Positions 21,786 through 28,769 of a DNA stretch of 34,237 nt are shown piece by piece (within the stretch, counting starts at the first letter, position 1; every line of letters starts with the position of its first letter). The notes under the pieces are model-generated. The model ran no database searches, was not told where the DNA came from, and saw only the letters and a program-made list of their open reading frames with translations. Location: the NCBI RefSeq assembly GCF_000261685.1, contig NZ_AJQE01000027.1, positions 1-34,237 of the forward strand. Reading direction: 5' to 3'. This DNA is from Bradyrhizobium genomosp. I (2014). Lineage in GTDB: Bacteria; Pseudomonadota; Alphaproteobacteria; Rhizobiales; Xanthobacteraceae. The translations under genes were made by a program, and so were the position numbers.

Positions 21786-21856
21786 TCAGCGCCTTTGAAC
21801 CTGCCCTAGGCTCGCAGCATCAAATCGCCATCAGGCGTAACAGCGAGGATACGACA

Positions 21857-22498
21857 ATGACCCGTTTTGATAAGTCTTTTGGACTGAAGGCGATCACTCT
21901 CTCCGTAGCCCTGTCGATGACGGCGGGCCTGGCTCTGGCCGGCGACAACAAGGTCTCCACCGACAAAATCCTGGAAGCATTGAAGCCCAAGCCGGCAACC
22001 CGCGGCCTGTCCGTCGGTCCGCAGATCGACACGACCGCGCAGGACAAGGAAGCGACCTTCCTGAACACGGTGCGCAACCGCTCGACCCGGTCGCTCTCGA
22101 TGGGCGAGCGCGAGCAGATCGCCGAGCTTGCGGCGACCAAGCCGAAGATCGATCTGGAGATCCAGTTCGATTACAACTCGGCCGACATCGCCAAGACGTC
22201 GGTGGCATCGGTGCAGGCGCTCGGCAAGGCCCTGTCCGATCCGGCGCTCAAGGGCTCGACCTTCGTGGTCGCCGGCCACACCGACGCAATCGGCGGCGAA
22301 GAGTACAATCAAGGGCTCTCCGAACGGCGCGCCGACACCATCAAGAAGTACCTGGTGCAGAACTACGGCCTCAACGGCACCGATCTCGTCACCGTCGGCT
22401 ACGGCGAGACCAAGCTGAAGGATGCCGCCAACGGCGCCGACCCGATCAATCGCCGCGTCCAGGTCGTAAACATGGACACCAAGACCGCGGCGAAATAG
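21857..22498 (+). CDS. OmpA-family peptidoglycan-binding protein
   Basis: A 213-aa secreted protein. The signal peptide ends at ALA-G near residue 29. After a linker (about residues 30-95) comes an OmpA C-terminal domain: IQFDYNSADIAKTSV, the ligand-binding GHTDAIGGEEYNQGLSERRAD, and NRRVQVVN, about residues 98-205. This domain grips meso-diaminopimelate of peptidoglycan. There is no beta-barrel and no lipobox, so it is a free periplasmic or peripherally bound protein. GAGGA lies 9 nt before the ATG. A CRP-type site upstream suggests control by cAMP or an FNR-like factor. Confidence 0.92.
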   Translation: MTRFDKSFGLKAITLSVALSMTAGLALAGDNKVSTDKILEALKPKPATRGLSVGPQIDTTAQDKEATFLNTVRNRSTRSLSMGEREQIAELAATKPKIDLEIQFDYNSADIAKTSVASVQALGKALSDPALKGSTFVVAGHTDAIGGEEYNQGLSERRADTIKKYLVQNYGLNGTDLVTVGYGETKLKDAANGADPINRRVQVVNMDTKTAAK

Positions 22499-22521
22499 CT
22501 CGCAGTCGTCGCGCACGACAC

Positions 22522-22549
22522 GCCGCTTGCCGCTGCCCCGGCAGGCGGC
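22522..22549. other. Hairpin between convergent genes
   Basis: GCCGCTTGCCG faces CGGCAGGCGGC in the 55-bp gap between the OmpA-like gene and the PMT gene. No U-tract follows on either strand, so intrinsic termination is uncertain. Confidence 0.45.
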
Positions 22550-22553
22550 GATG

Positions 22554-23930
22554 TCATATCCAGCTTTGGAACAGCATCAGGCGGCCGAAGGTTCGCATGG
22601 ACGTGCCGACGAAGGCCGCGGAGATCGGCAGCATCACCGCAAAACCGACCGCGGCGACGCCGACATAGGCCCACAGCAGCCAGCGCGACAGCCCCTGCCG
22701 GCGCAGCACATAGACCAGAGCCAGCGACGCCGCGGTCGCGGCTGGCAGATAGTAATAGATGAAACCCAGCGTACGCGGCAGCAACGCCCAGGCGAGCCAG
22801 GGACCGAAATAGAATGCCGCGATCAGGAAAGCATCCCACCGCCGCGCGATGATGAAATCGCGCAGCACCACGACGAGGGCGAACAGCGCCGGCCACAGCA
22901 CCAGCGGATTGCCGAGGAAGACGATCGCAGCAACGTTGTCCTCTCCCGTCTTGTCGAACAGGAACCACACCGGGCGCGCGAGCAACGGCCAGGACGGCCA
23001 TGCGCTCATATAGGTGTGGCCGGCGATTGCCGTCGTGGTGTTGTCAGCGAAGATTCGCCGCTGCGCCTCGATCAAATCCGGCAGCGATACGCCATAGAGC
23101 GGGACGAAGGCGGCAAGATAGGCCACCGTCGGCAAGACGGCGAAGCAGAGCGCGACGTGATGCAGCTTCAGGCCGGGCCAAAGCTCCGGCCGATACCAGT
23201 CGTCCGGCCTCGCGTCGGCGAACAGCGTACGCCAGCCCTGCATCAGGCGGATCACAGCAACGATGACGATGCAGACGCCAAGCGGAAACAAGCCGCTCCA
23301 TTTGCAGGCCGCAGCACAGCCGAACAGGCTGCCCGCGAGCGCGAACAGCGCCTGCGGCCGCTCTCGTCGAAACCCATGCATGAAGGCAGCGGTCGCGAGC
23401 AGGCCGAAGCCGAGCGCAAAGATGTCGAGCATCGCGATGCGCGCCTGCACGTACAGCATCTGGTTGAGGCCTGCGATCAGCGCCGCGGCGATCGCGGGCC
23501 CTTGCGCGGAGAACAGCGCGAGGCCGCATAGATAGATCGCGACGATCGCCAGCGCGCCGAACAATGTCGCGGGATAGCGCCAGCCAAGCGCGTGGTCGCC
23601 GAAGGTTGCGATCGATGCCGCCATCAGTTCCTTGGCCAGCGGCGGATGCATCGGATTCAGCATCGGCTGCGACATCGCCGGCTCGAGCATCTGCCGCGCC
23701 GCCGGCACGTAATGCACCTCGTCGAAGACGAATTTTTCCGGCGTCGCGAGGCCGATCAGCAGTGCCAGATGGGCAACCAGGAAAATCGCGACAGCAATCA
23801 CTGCGCTCCGCGACAGTTTTGAAACTGCGAACGATTCAAGCGGCTGTTGTTGAGATGTTTTGCGTGGCAAATCTGCGTCACCGCGGACAAAAATAAAGAT
23901 CGCGGTCTCATTGAACTCATTCTGCCGCAA
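22554..23930 (-). CDS. PMT/GT39-family membrane glycosyltransferase
   Basis: A 458-aa polytopic protein of the dolichyl-phosphate-mannose protein mannosyltransferase class (GT-C fold). After the first membrane helix the first periplasmic loop holds FVFDEVHYVPAARQM with the D70-E71 catalytic motif, and then MHPPLAKELMAASIATFGDHALGWR, another conserved PMT segment. Later parts include ARIAMLDIFALGFGLLA and CKWSGLFPLG. It should move a sugar from a polyprenyl-phosphate carrier to protein or lipid at the outer face of the inner membrane. The N-terminal 35 residues are polar and unlike the family, so a later start is possible. It diverges from the FecR-type gene by 104 bp. Confidence 0.88.
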   Translation of the reverse strand: MRQNEFNETAIFIFVRGDADLPRKTSQQQPLESFAVSKLSRSAVIAVAIFLVAHLALLIGLATPEKFVFDEVHYVPAARQMLEPAMSQPMLNPMHPPLAKELMAASIATFGDHALGWRYPATLFGALAIVAIYLCGLALFSAQGPAIAAALIAGLNQMLYVQARIAMLDIFALGFGLLATAAFMHGFRRERPQALFALAGSLFGCAAACKWSGLFPLGVCIVIVAVIRLMQGWRTLFADARPDDWYRPELWPGLKLHHVALCFAVLPTVAYLAAFVPLYGVSLPDLIEAQRRIFADNTTTAIAGHTYMSAWPSWPLLARPVWFLFDKTGEDNVAAIVFLGNPLVLWPALFALVVVLRDFIIARRWDAFLIAAFYFGPWLAWALLPRTLGFIYYYLPAATAASLALVYVLRRQGLSRWLLWAYVGVAAVGFAVMLPISAAFVGTSMRTFGRLMLFQSWI

Positions 23931-24034
23931 GTGTCACTAAGCATAACGCACGTCCCGCGCCGCTTGTGATAATTCCGCCACATCGCAGGCGAGCGCGATC
24001 CGGTACGATCAGGGACACATCGATCGGTTGCGAA

Positions 24035-24736
24035 ATGAATTTGCGTTTTTGGCTTTTTCCCATCCTGTCGACGGCCGCATTGTGCGCAGGCTCTTGCGCG
24101 CAGGCGCAGACGCGCATCGGCGAAGCCGTCGTGATCCAGAACGAAGTGGTGCGCGTTGCCGCGACCACGACGCCGATCAATGTCGGCGACAGCATGCTGC
24201 GCGACGAGACCGTGCGGACCGGCACCGACAGCGCGGCGCGCTTCGTGATGGCCGACAGCACCAATCTGTCGCTCGGGCCGAACGCCACGCTGAAGCTCGA
24301 CCGCACCGTCTTCAACGACGAGCACAGCTATCGCGACGTCGCGATCCGCATGACCACCGGCGCCTTCCGCTTCGTCACCGGACATTCCGAGAAGACGGCT
24401 TACAAGATCACGACGCCGCTTGCGACCATCGGCGTGCGCGGCACCACGCTCGACATCCTCTCGCAGCGCGGCCGCTCCGTCGTCGTGCTTCAGGACGGCG
24501 CGGCCAGCGTCTGCACGAGGAGCTCCCAGTGCGTGCAGCTCACCCAGCCCGGCGACACCGCAATCATCACCTCGACCGGCGGCAAGGTGAACATCACCAA
24601 GGCCAACACGCCGCCCTGGACCTTCGCCGCCAATTGCGCCGCGAGTGCCGGTTTGTGCGCGGTCAACCAATACGCCGGCCTTTCGCCGAGCATCAAGCCC
24701 GCCGTCCAGGACGGCGGCGTGCTGTGCGGGCGTTGA
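24035..24736 (+). CDS. Secreted FecR-domain protein
   Basis: A 233-aa exported protein: signal peptide MNLRFWLFPILSTAALCAG..., cleaved after AQAQ (about residue 25). A FecR domain follows (about residues 45-155): RTGTDSAARFVMADSTNLSLGPNATLKLDR, and the family box ITTPLATIGVRGTTLDI. Classical FecR has a cytoplasmic anti-sigma head and a membrane helix; both are missing, so this is not a sigma-factor regulator. The C-terminal 60 residues contain several Cys (SVCTRSSQC, NCAASAGLC, LCGR), suggesting disulfides. The start ATG 24035 is the first with a signal peptide. The next gene starts 2 bp after the stop, so the two are made together. Confidence 0.88.
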   Translation: MNLRFWLFPILSTAALCAGSCAQAQTRIGEAVVIQNEVVRVAATTTPINVGDSMLRDETVRTGTDSAARFVMADSTNLSLGPNATLKLDRTVFNDEHSYRDVAIRMTTGAFRFVTGHSEKTAYKITTPLATIGVRGTTLDILSQRGRSVVVLQDGAASVCTRSSQCVQLTQPGDTAIITSTGGKVNITKANTPPWTFAANCAASAGLCAVNQYAGLSPSIKPAVQDGGVLCGR

Positions 24737-24738
24737 CG

Positions 24739-25860
24739 ATGACGAAATTCAACGTCCGGCTCCTTGCCATCACCGGTCTGCTGACGCTTGCCGCTGTGCT
24801 TGTGCTGGCCGCATTTGCTCCTGGTCCGGCAACGGCCCAGGAGACTTGCGAAGAATGTTACGAGCCGACGCCTACACCATCGCCGAGCCCTTATCCCTCA
24901 CCATCGCCGAGCCCGAATCCCGCGCCATCGCCGAGTCCGTATCCGCTGCCAAGTCCGACGCCGACCGGCGCCGACTCCAGCGGCAATTCGATCGGCGGCC
25001 TCGCGGGCCAGCGGTTCAACCAGATGATCACCAACCGGGTGCTCGGCACGGTGCTGCTCGGCGTCAACGAGCAGGTCAATTGCGGCGACTGCATCAGCGC
25101 ATTCGGCTCGGCCGGCTCGTTCTCGGCCGGCATTCACGGCCGCAAGGAGCTGACCAACAATCTGTCGCTGCTCGCCGGCATCGCCTACACGCACTACGAC
25201 GAGGGCGGCTACAAGATCACCAGCGCACCGATCGGCGCTTTCGCGCTGCGCTATGACTTCACCGATTGGGGATCGTCGCGCCCGTTCTTCGACGTCGGCA
25301 CGATCCTGACGCCGTGGGAGAAGGCGCGCTACACGCGCAGCTACGACACCAGCCTCGGACCGGTGAGCGTGACGAGTTCGACCAACGCCTCGAACTACGC
25401 GGTCTACGGCCGCGCCGGCTGGATCAGCCGCGTGTCGCCGCGCGACGAGGTCGCGGCCTCTATCGAGATCTGGCAGCTCTGGCAGCGCGTGTCCGGCTAC
25501 AGCGACAATGCGGTGACGTTCAATCCATTCGCCGCCAGCATCGCGACCGGTACCGATCGCACGAGCCTGGTCAAGATCGGCGGCCAGTGGACGCATCTCT
25601 ACGGCCGCAACATCGAGGCCAATATCAACGGCGGCTGGGTGCAGTCGTTCGCGAGCCACAGCGGCATCGTCGCCACCGTGACCGACCAGGGCGTGGTGGT
25701 GCCGACCATGGGCAACCAGGGCTGGTTCGAATATGGCGGCCGGCTTGGTTTCCGGGTGCAGAAAGGCTGGATCGTGGATCTGTTCGCCAACGGCACGCTC
25801 GGCCCACAGCCGGTCGGCAACACCATCCACGGCGGTGTGGGGCTGCGGATCAATTATTAG
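24739..25860 (+). CDS. Outer-membrane beta-barrel protein with Pro/Ser linker (autotransporter-like barrel)
   Basis: A 373-aa protein. Signal peptide up to about residue 34 (ATAQ-E), a CEEC motif at 37-40, then a linker of tandem PSP units (residues 43-76), a second CGDC at 115-118, and about 240 residues of alternating aromatic/polar strands ending in GVGLRINY, an outer-membrane barrel C-terminus. The barrel resembles autotransporter beta-domains, but there is no large passenger. The linker DNA has near-identical CCATCGCCGAG repeats (24880-24945), which could vary in length by slippage. It is coupled to the FecR-domain gene, so a secreted partner held or exported by this barrel is plausible. 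Function unknown. Confidence 0.85.
   Translation: MTKFNVRLLAITGLLTLAAVLVLAAFAPGPATAQETCEECYEPTPTPSPSPYPSPSPSPNPAPSPSPYPLPSPTPTGADSSGNSIGGLAGQRFNQMITNRVLGTVLLGVNEQVNCGDCISAFGSAGSFSAGIHGRKELTNNLSLLAGIAYTHYDEGGYKITSAPIGAFALRYDFTDWGSSRPFFDVGTILTPWEKARYTRSYDTSLGPVSVTSSTNASNYAVYGRAGWISRVSPRDEVAASIEIWQLWQRVSGYSDNAVTFNPFAASIATGTDRTSLVKIGGQWTHLYGRNIEANINGGWVQSFASHSGIVATVTDQGVVVPTMGNQGWFEYGGRLGFRVQKGWIVDLFANGTLGPQPVGNTIHGGVGLRINY
24880..24945 (+). repeat. Tandem repeat encoding the PSP linker
   Basis: Three or more copies of CCATCGCCGAG with short variable spacers encode the Pro/Ser/Tyr linker of the barrel protein. Confidence 0.7.
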
Positions 25861-25877
25861 CGGCGCGCAAGGTATCG

Positions 25878-25966
25878 TAGGGTGGGCAAAGGCGCACTTT
25901 CGCCGTGCCCACCATCTGTCGCCGATTGCAAGCGGTGGTGGGCACGCTTCGCTTTGCCCACCCTAC
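25878..25966. repeat. GGTGGGCAAAGGCGC-type palindromic intergenic repeat (copy B)
   Basis: GTAGGGTGGGCAAAG (25878-25892) mirrors CTTTGCCCACCCTAC, with GTGCCCACCA facing TGGTGGGCAC inside. It lies between the barrel gene and the converging VOC gene. Same design as 17991-18077. Confidence 0.85.
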
Positions 25967-25982
25967 CGCACCTCTGTCGCCG

Positions 25983-26471
25983 TTACGCCGCCGACTTGCC
26001 TTCGAACACACGACGCAACGCGTCGACGTCCAGCTTCACCATCTTCATCATCGCCTGCATCGCGCGCGCGGCCGCGGCCTTGTCCGGGCTCGACAGGAAC
26101 TCGAACATCACTTTCGGCACCACCTGCCAGGCCACGCCCCAGCGATCCCTGAGCCAGCCGCACTGCTCCTCCTTGCCGCCATGGACGAGGAACGCGTTCC
26201 AGACGCTGTCGACCTGGGCCTGGTCGTCGCAATGGATCATCAACGAGATCGCGTGAGTGTACTCCATCTTCATGCCGCCGTTGAGCGCGACCAGGGGCTG
26301 CCCGGCTACCGTGAATTCGACGACGAGCACGGAGCCTTCCTTGCCGGACGGGCCGTCCGAAACGTTGCGCTGAACGTGCGTGATCGCCGAATTTGGAACG
26401 AGCGAGACGTAGAATCTTGCAGCGTTCTCGGCATCGCCGTCGAACCACATGCAGGGCACGAGCTTGGGCAT
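25983..26471 (-). CDS. VOC-family protein, PhnB/3-demethylubiquinone-methyltransferase-like
   Basis: A 162-aa protein of the PhnB-type vicinal oxygen chelate group: it begins MPKLVPCMWFDGDAENAARFYVSLVPNS, and carries EGSVLVVEFTVAGQPLVALNGG and CGWLRDRWGVAWQVVPKV, the standard PhnB-like layout. These proteins are often annotated as glyoxalase-like or as 3-demethylubiquinone-9 3-methyltransferase domain proteins, without proven chemistry. AGGAGG 8 nt before the ATG fixes the start. A second, unrelated VOC gene lies 35 bp upstream in the same direction, so they likely form an operon. Confidence 0.9.
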   Translation of the reverse strand: MPKLVPCMWFDGDAENAARFYVSLVPNSAITHVQRNVSDGPSGKEGSVLVVEFTVAGQPLVALNGGMKMEYTHAISLMIHCDDQAQVDSVWNAFLVHGGKEEQCGWLRDRWGVAWQVVPKVMFEFLSSPDKAAAARAMQAMMKMVKLDVDALRRVFEGKSAA

Positions 26472-26506
26472 CGTGAAGCCTCCTGTTCAGATCTGCTGGG
26501 CTTGGA

Positions 26507-26935
26507 TCAGGCGATCGACATGTCGGGCTGCAGAGGGGCTGCCGCGAGGTCCATCCAGTTCACACCCCACATATGGCCGTCGGGATCCTCGAAGCTGCGG
26601 CCGTACATGAAGCTGTATTCGTCCTTCGGGCCGGGATCGGCCACCCCACCCGCCGCCTCGGCCTTGCCGACAATATCGTCGACGTCGCTGCGGCTGTCCG
26701 CGGACAGGCAGAACAGCACCTGGTTCGAGGTCTTGGCATCCGCGATCGGCTTCGGCGTGAACTGGCGGAATTTGTCGTGGGTCAGCAGCATGGCGAAAAT
26801 GGTCTCGGAAAAGACCATGCAGCTCGCGGTGTCGTCGCTGAATTGCGGGTTCTTGACCGCGCCAATGGCCTCATAGAAGGCGGTCGCACGCTTGAGGTCG
26901 GTCACCGGCAGGTTGACGAAGATCATCTTGGGCAT
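26507..26935 (-). CDS. VOC-family protein (glyoxalase/bleomycin-resistance-like)
   Basis: A 142-aa single-domain VOC protein: MPKMIFVNLPVTDLKRATAFYEAIG at the start, FSDDTASCMVFSETIFAMLLTHDKF in the middle, and SFEDPDGHMWGVNWMD near the end, where DPDGH carries a possible metal ligand. Enzymes of this fold include glyoxalases, dioxygenases and drug-binding resistance proteins; this subgroup has no firm role. AAGGAG 7 nt before ATG 26935 supports the start over an earlier in-frame ATG at 26965. First of a two-gene VOC operon. Confidence 0.88.
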   Translation of the reverse strand: MPKMIFVNLPVTDLKRATAFYEAIGAVKNPQFSDDTASCMVFSETIFAMLLTHDKFRQFTPKPIADAKTSNQVLFCLSADSRSDVDDIVGKAEAAGGVADPGPKDEYSFMYGRSFEDPDGHMWGVNWMDLAAAPLQPDMSIA

Positions 26936-27064
26936 CGGAGGCTCCTTGGGCGGGGTTCTGCCCAAGGACGGGCGGTCAGGCCGCCATCCGACACCACTTC
27001 CAACTATTTTTTGAGCCCAGATCCGGGAGGCCGCCGCACCGACCCCGCGCCCCCTCGAACAGCC

Positions 27065-27574
27065 TTACTTCTTCTCGTTCGGGTCCCGGTGCACCGGGTC
27101 GATCCACAGCACGGTCTCGGGCTTCTCGACCGGCTCGATGTCGAGATTGATCGCCACCGCTTCGCCGTCGCTGCGCACCAGCACGCATTCCAGCACCTCG
27201 TCCGGGCTGGCGTTGATCTCCTGGTGCGGCACGTAGGGCGGGACGAAAATGAAGTCGCCGGGGCCGGCCTCCGCGGTGAATTGCAGGCTCTCGCCCCAAC
27301 GCATCCGCGCCTTTCCCTTGACCACATAGATGACGCTTTCGAGATGGCCGTGATGATGCGCGCCGGTCTTGGCATCCGGCTTGATGCTGACCGTGCCCGC
27401 CCACAATTTCTGCGCGCCGACGCGCGCGAAATTGATCGCGGCCGCGCGGTCCATGCCTGCCGTTGAGGGCACGTTGGTATCGAGCTGGTTGCCAGGAATG
27501 ACGCGCACGCCGTCATGTTTCCAGCGATCATGATCGTGGTCATGGTGGGAATGCGAGTGATCGTGGCCGGTCAT
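27065..27574 (-). CDS. Cupin-domain protein with His-rich N-terminus
   Basis: A 169-aa single cupin. The first 20 residues are His-rich (MTGHDHSHSHHDHDHDRW), a likely metal-binding tag or buffer. The cupin motif 1 is present as GAHHHGHLESVIYVVKG, with the usual His pair and Glu, and motif 2 as PGDFIFVPPYVPHQEIN, so the metal site is intact. Such proteins are isomerases, dioxygenases or sugar-binding proteins; the exact reaction is not visible. The first in-frame ATG at 27574 is used. It is separated from the VOC genes by 129 bp. Another cupin role, such as storage, is possible. Confidence 0.87.
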   Translation of the reverse strand: MTGHDHSHSHHDHDHDRWKHDGVRVIPGNQLDTNVPSTAGMDRAAAINFARVGAQKLWAGTVSIKPDAKTGAHHHGHLESVIYVVKGKARMRWGESLQFTAEAGPGDFIFVPPYVPHQEINASPDEVLECVLVRSDGEAVAINLDIEPVEKPETVLWIDPVHRDPNEKK

Positions 27575-27645
27575 GGGAGCTGCCTTCTGTTGGTTCCGTG
27601 CGCGGCAAACTAACCAAAGCGGCAGGCGCTAGCCATACCAAAATC

Positions 27646-27670
27646 GGAACACTGGTAGCTGCCGGACGTT
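27646..27670 (+). promoter_or_regulatory. EcfG-type general stress promoter of the csbD-like gene
   Basis: GGAAC (27646-27650), 16-nt spacer, CGTT (27667-27670). It ends 31 nt before the ATG of the CsbD gene, with AAGGAG in between. A match to the sigma-EcfG consensus in front of a known stress family is strong support. Confidence 0.82.
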
Positions 27671-27701
27671 GTCCCGACGAGAGAAATGGAAGGAGCGTTT
27701 C

Positions 27702-27920
27702 ATGGGTAGCACGACCGACAAGATCAAAGGTATCGCCAACGAAGCGATGGGCAAGGCCAAGCAGGGCATCGGAGAAGCCACTGGTTCCGATAGCATGAAG
27801 GGCGAAGGCGCAGTCCAGGAAGTCAAGGGCAAGGGCCAGCAGGCCGTGGGCGACGCCAAGGACGCTGCAAAGGATGCGATGGATCGCGCCGCTGCCGCGG
27901 CAAGGCGCGCGGCGGAGTAG
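27702..27920 (+). CDS. CsbD-family stress-response protein
   Basis: A 72-aa hydrophilic, Ala/Lys/Gly-rich protein with the CsbD signature: [43 protein letters not shown]. CsbD relatives are abundant, flexible, sigma-B- or EcfG-controlled proteins of unknown biochemical role. AAGGAG 7 nt before ATG 27702 sets the start. A sigma-EcfG promoter lies directly upstream and a strong terminator directly downstream, so it is a monocistronic stress gene. Confidence 0.93.
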   Translation: MGSTTDKIKGIANEAMGKAKQGIGEATGSDSMKGEGAVQEVKGKGQQAVGDAKDAAKDAMDRAAAAARRAAE

Positions 27921-27940
27921 CGCGCTTGGAGCTGAAACGA

Positions 27941-27968
27941 AAAGACCGGCCGAACGGCCGGTCTTTTT
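27941..27968 (+). terminator. Rho-independent terminator of the csbD-like gene
   Basis: AAAGACCGGCC-GAAC-GGCCGGTCTTT is a perfect 11-bp stem, closed by a GAAC loop and followed by further T residues (to 27968). The A run at the 5' side would also let it work on the other strand. Confidence 0.93.
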
Positions 27969-27986
27969 GTTTGCCTTGCTCTCTCC

Positions 27987-28073
27987 GTCATGGCCGGGCT
28001 TGTCCCGGCCATCCACGTCTTTGCACGTGGATCGAAGAACGTGGATGCCCGGGACACGCCCGGGCATGACGAC
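27987..28073. repeat. GTCATGGCCGGG-type palindromic repeat
   Basis: GTCATGGCCGGGCTTGTCCC and its partner GGGACACGCCCGGGCATGAC enclose ATCCACGT repeats facing ACGTGGAT. This is a different family from the GTCATTCCGGG elements. It lies between convergent csbD and FKBP genes. Confidence 0.8.
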
Positions 28074-28087
28074 GTCGAGCTACGCCG

Positions 28088-28552
28088 TCACTTCACCGCG
28101 AGCAATTCGACGTCGAACATCAGCGTCGCGTTCGGCGGGATCACGCCGCCGGCACCGCGGGCGCCGTAGCCGAGCTGCGGCGGAATGATCAGCGTGCGCT
28201 TGCCGCCGACCTTCATCGAGGCAACGCCCTCGTCCCAGCCGGCGATGACGCGGCCCTTGCCGATCGGAAATTCGAACGGCTCCTTGCGGTCGACAGAGGA
28301 GTCGAATTTCTTGCCCTTCTGGCCGTTCTCGTAGAGCCAGCCCGTATAGTGCATCACGCAGATCTGACCGGGCTGCGGCGAAGCACCGGTGCCGACGGTG
28401 GTGTCGATGATCTGCAAGCCTGAAGCTGTGGTCATGGTCTTTCCTGCGGTCTGGGCCGAGGCCGTGGTGGAAACGAAATGCGACACACTGGCGATCACGG
28501 TGAGCGCGAGTGCCGACATCAGGGCGAGGAGCATGCGCTGAAAACGCTGCAT
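28088..28552 (-). CDS. Periplasmic FKBP-type peptidyl-prolyl cis-trans isomerase
   Basis: A 154-aa FKBP with an N-terminal signal peptide (MQRFQRMLLALMSALALTVIASVSHFVSTTASAQ), so it should act in the periplasm as a folding helper that isomerises prolyl bonds. The FKBP core is complete: MHYTGWLYENGQKGKKFDSS, FPIGKGRVIAGWDEGVASMKVGGKRTLIIPPQLGYGARG and IPPNATLMFDVELL, including the aromatic and Asp residues of the active pocket. ATG 28552 is the start. A repeat lies between its stop and the converging csbD gene. No partner gene is adjacent. Confidence 0.94.
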   Translation of the reverse strand: MQRFQRMLLALMSALALTVIASVSHFVSTTASAQTAGKTMTTASGLQIIDTTVGTGASPQPGQICVMHYTGWLYENGQKGKKFDSSVDRKEPFEFPIGKGRVIAGWDEGVASMKVGGKRTLIIPPQLGYGARGAGGVIPPNATLMFDVELLAVK

Positions 28553-28612
28553 AGGGCACCTTCCGTTTGAGGCGGGAGGTGTCTAACTCAACGCCGTCGC
28601 CGTTTCCACCCC

Positions 28613-28690
28613 TCAGACCTCGATATTTTCGAGCCGTACCGGCAGCTTACGGATGCGCTGGCCGGTGGCGTGATAGATCGCGCTGAAGGA
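28613..28690 (-). pseudogene. C-terminal remnant of a molybdopterin-binding xanthine-dehydrogenase-family subunit
   Basis: Reading the minus strand from 28690 to a TGA at 28613 gives about 25 codons with the sequence SAIYHATGQRIRKLPVRLEN and then IEV-stop. The AIxHATGxRIRxLP ending is the known C-terminus of XdhB/CoxL/IorB-type molybdenum hydroxylase large subunits. No start or upstream domain exists: homology stops at the terminator hairpin of the ggt gene (28696-28727). I take it as the last scrap of a deleted gene. Not a functional gene. Confidence 0.6.
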
Positions 28691-28695
28691 CCAGA

Positions 28696-28727
28696 AAGGG
28701 CGGCACGGCAAAAGCCGCGCCGCCCTT
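28696..28727 (-). terminator. Hairpin after the gamma-glutamyltransferase gene
   Basis: AAGGGCGGC (28696-28704) pairs with GCCGCCCTT (28719-28727), extended by CGGC-AAAA-GCCG across one mismatch. On the minus strand CTTTCTGG follows, a short T-rich end. It lies 42 bp after the ggt stop. Confidence 0.7.
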
Positions 28728-28769
28728 CGTCAACTCTTCCTGATCTCGCGCGCGGACCCGCGCACGAAT

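Noticed and set aside
22522..22549. Classical rho-independent terminator for the OmpA-like gene
   Set aside because: The stem is good, but no T-run follows on either strand, so it is listed only as a hairpin.
24028..24738. An in-frame upstream extension of the barrel gene by 237 codons
   Set aside because: It overlaps the FecR-domain gene in another frame and is Arg/His-rich. The signal peptide beginning at 24739 shows the real start.
27987..28073. CRISPR-like repeat or attachment site
   Set aside because: A single palindrome with no regular spacers and no integrase nearby; fits an intergenic repeat element.
28588..28769. Functional small gene in the gap between the FKBP and ggt genes
   Set aside because: The only protein similarity is to the very end of a molybdopterin subunit, without a start codon or ribosome binding site, so it is treated as a gene remnant.
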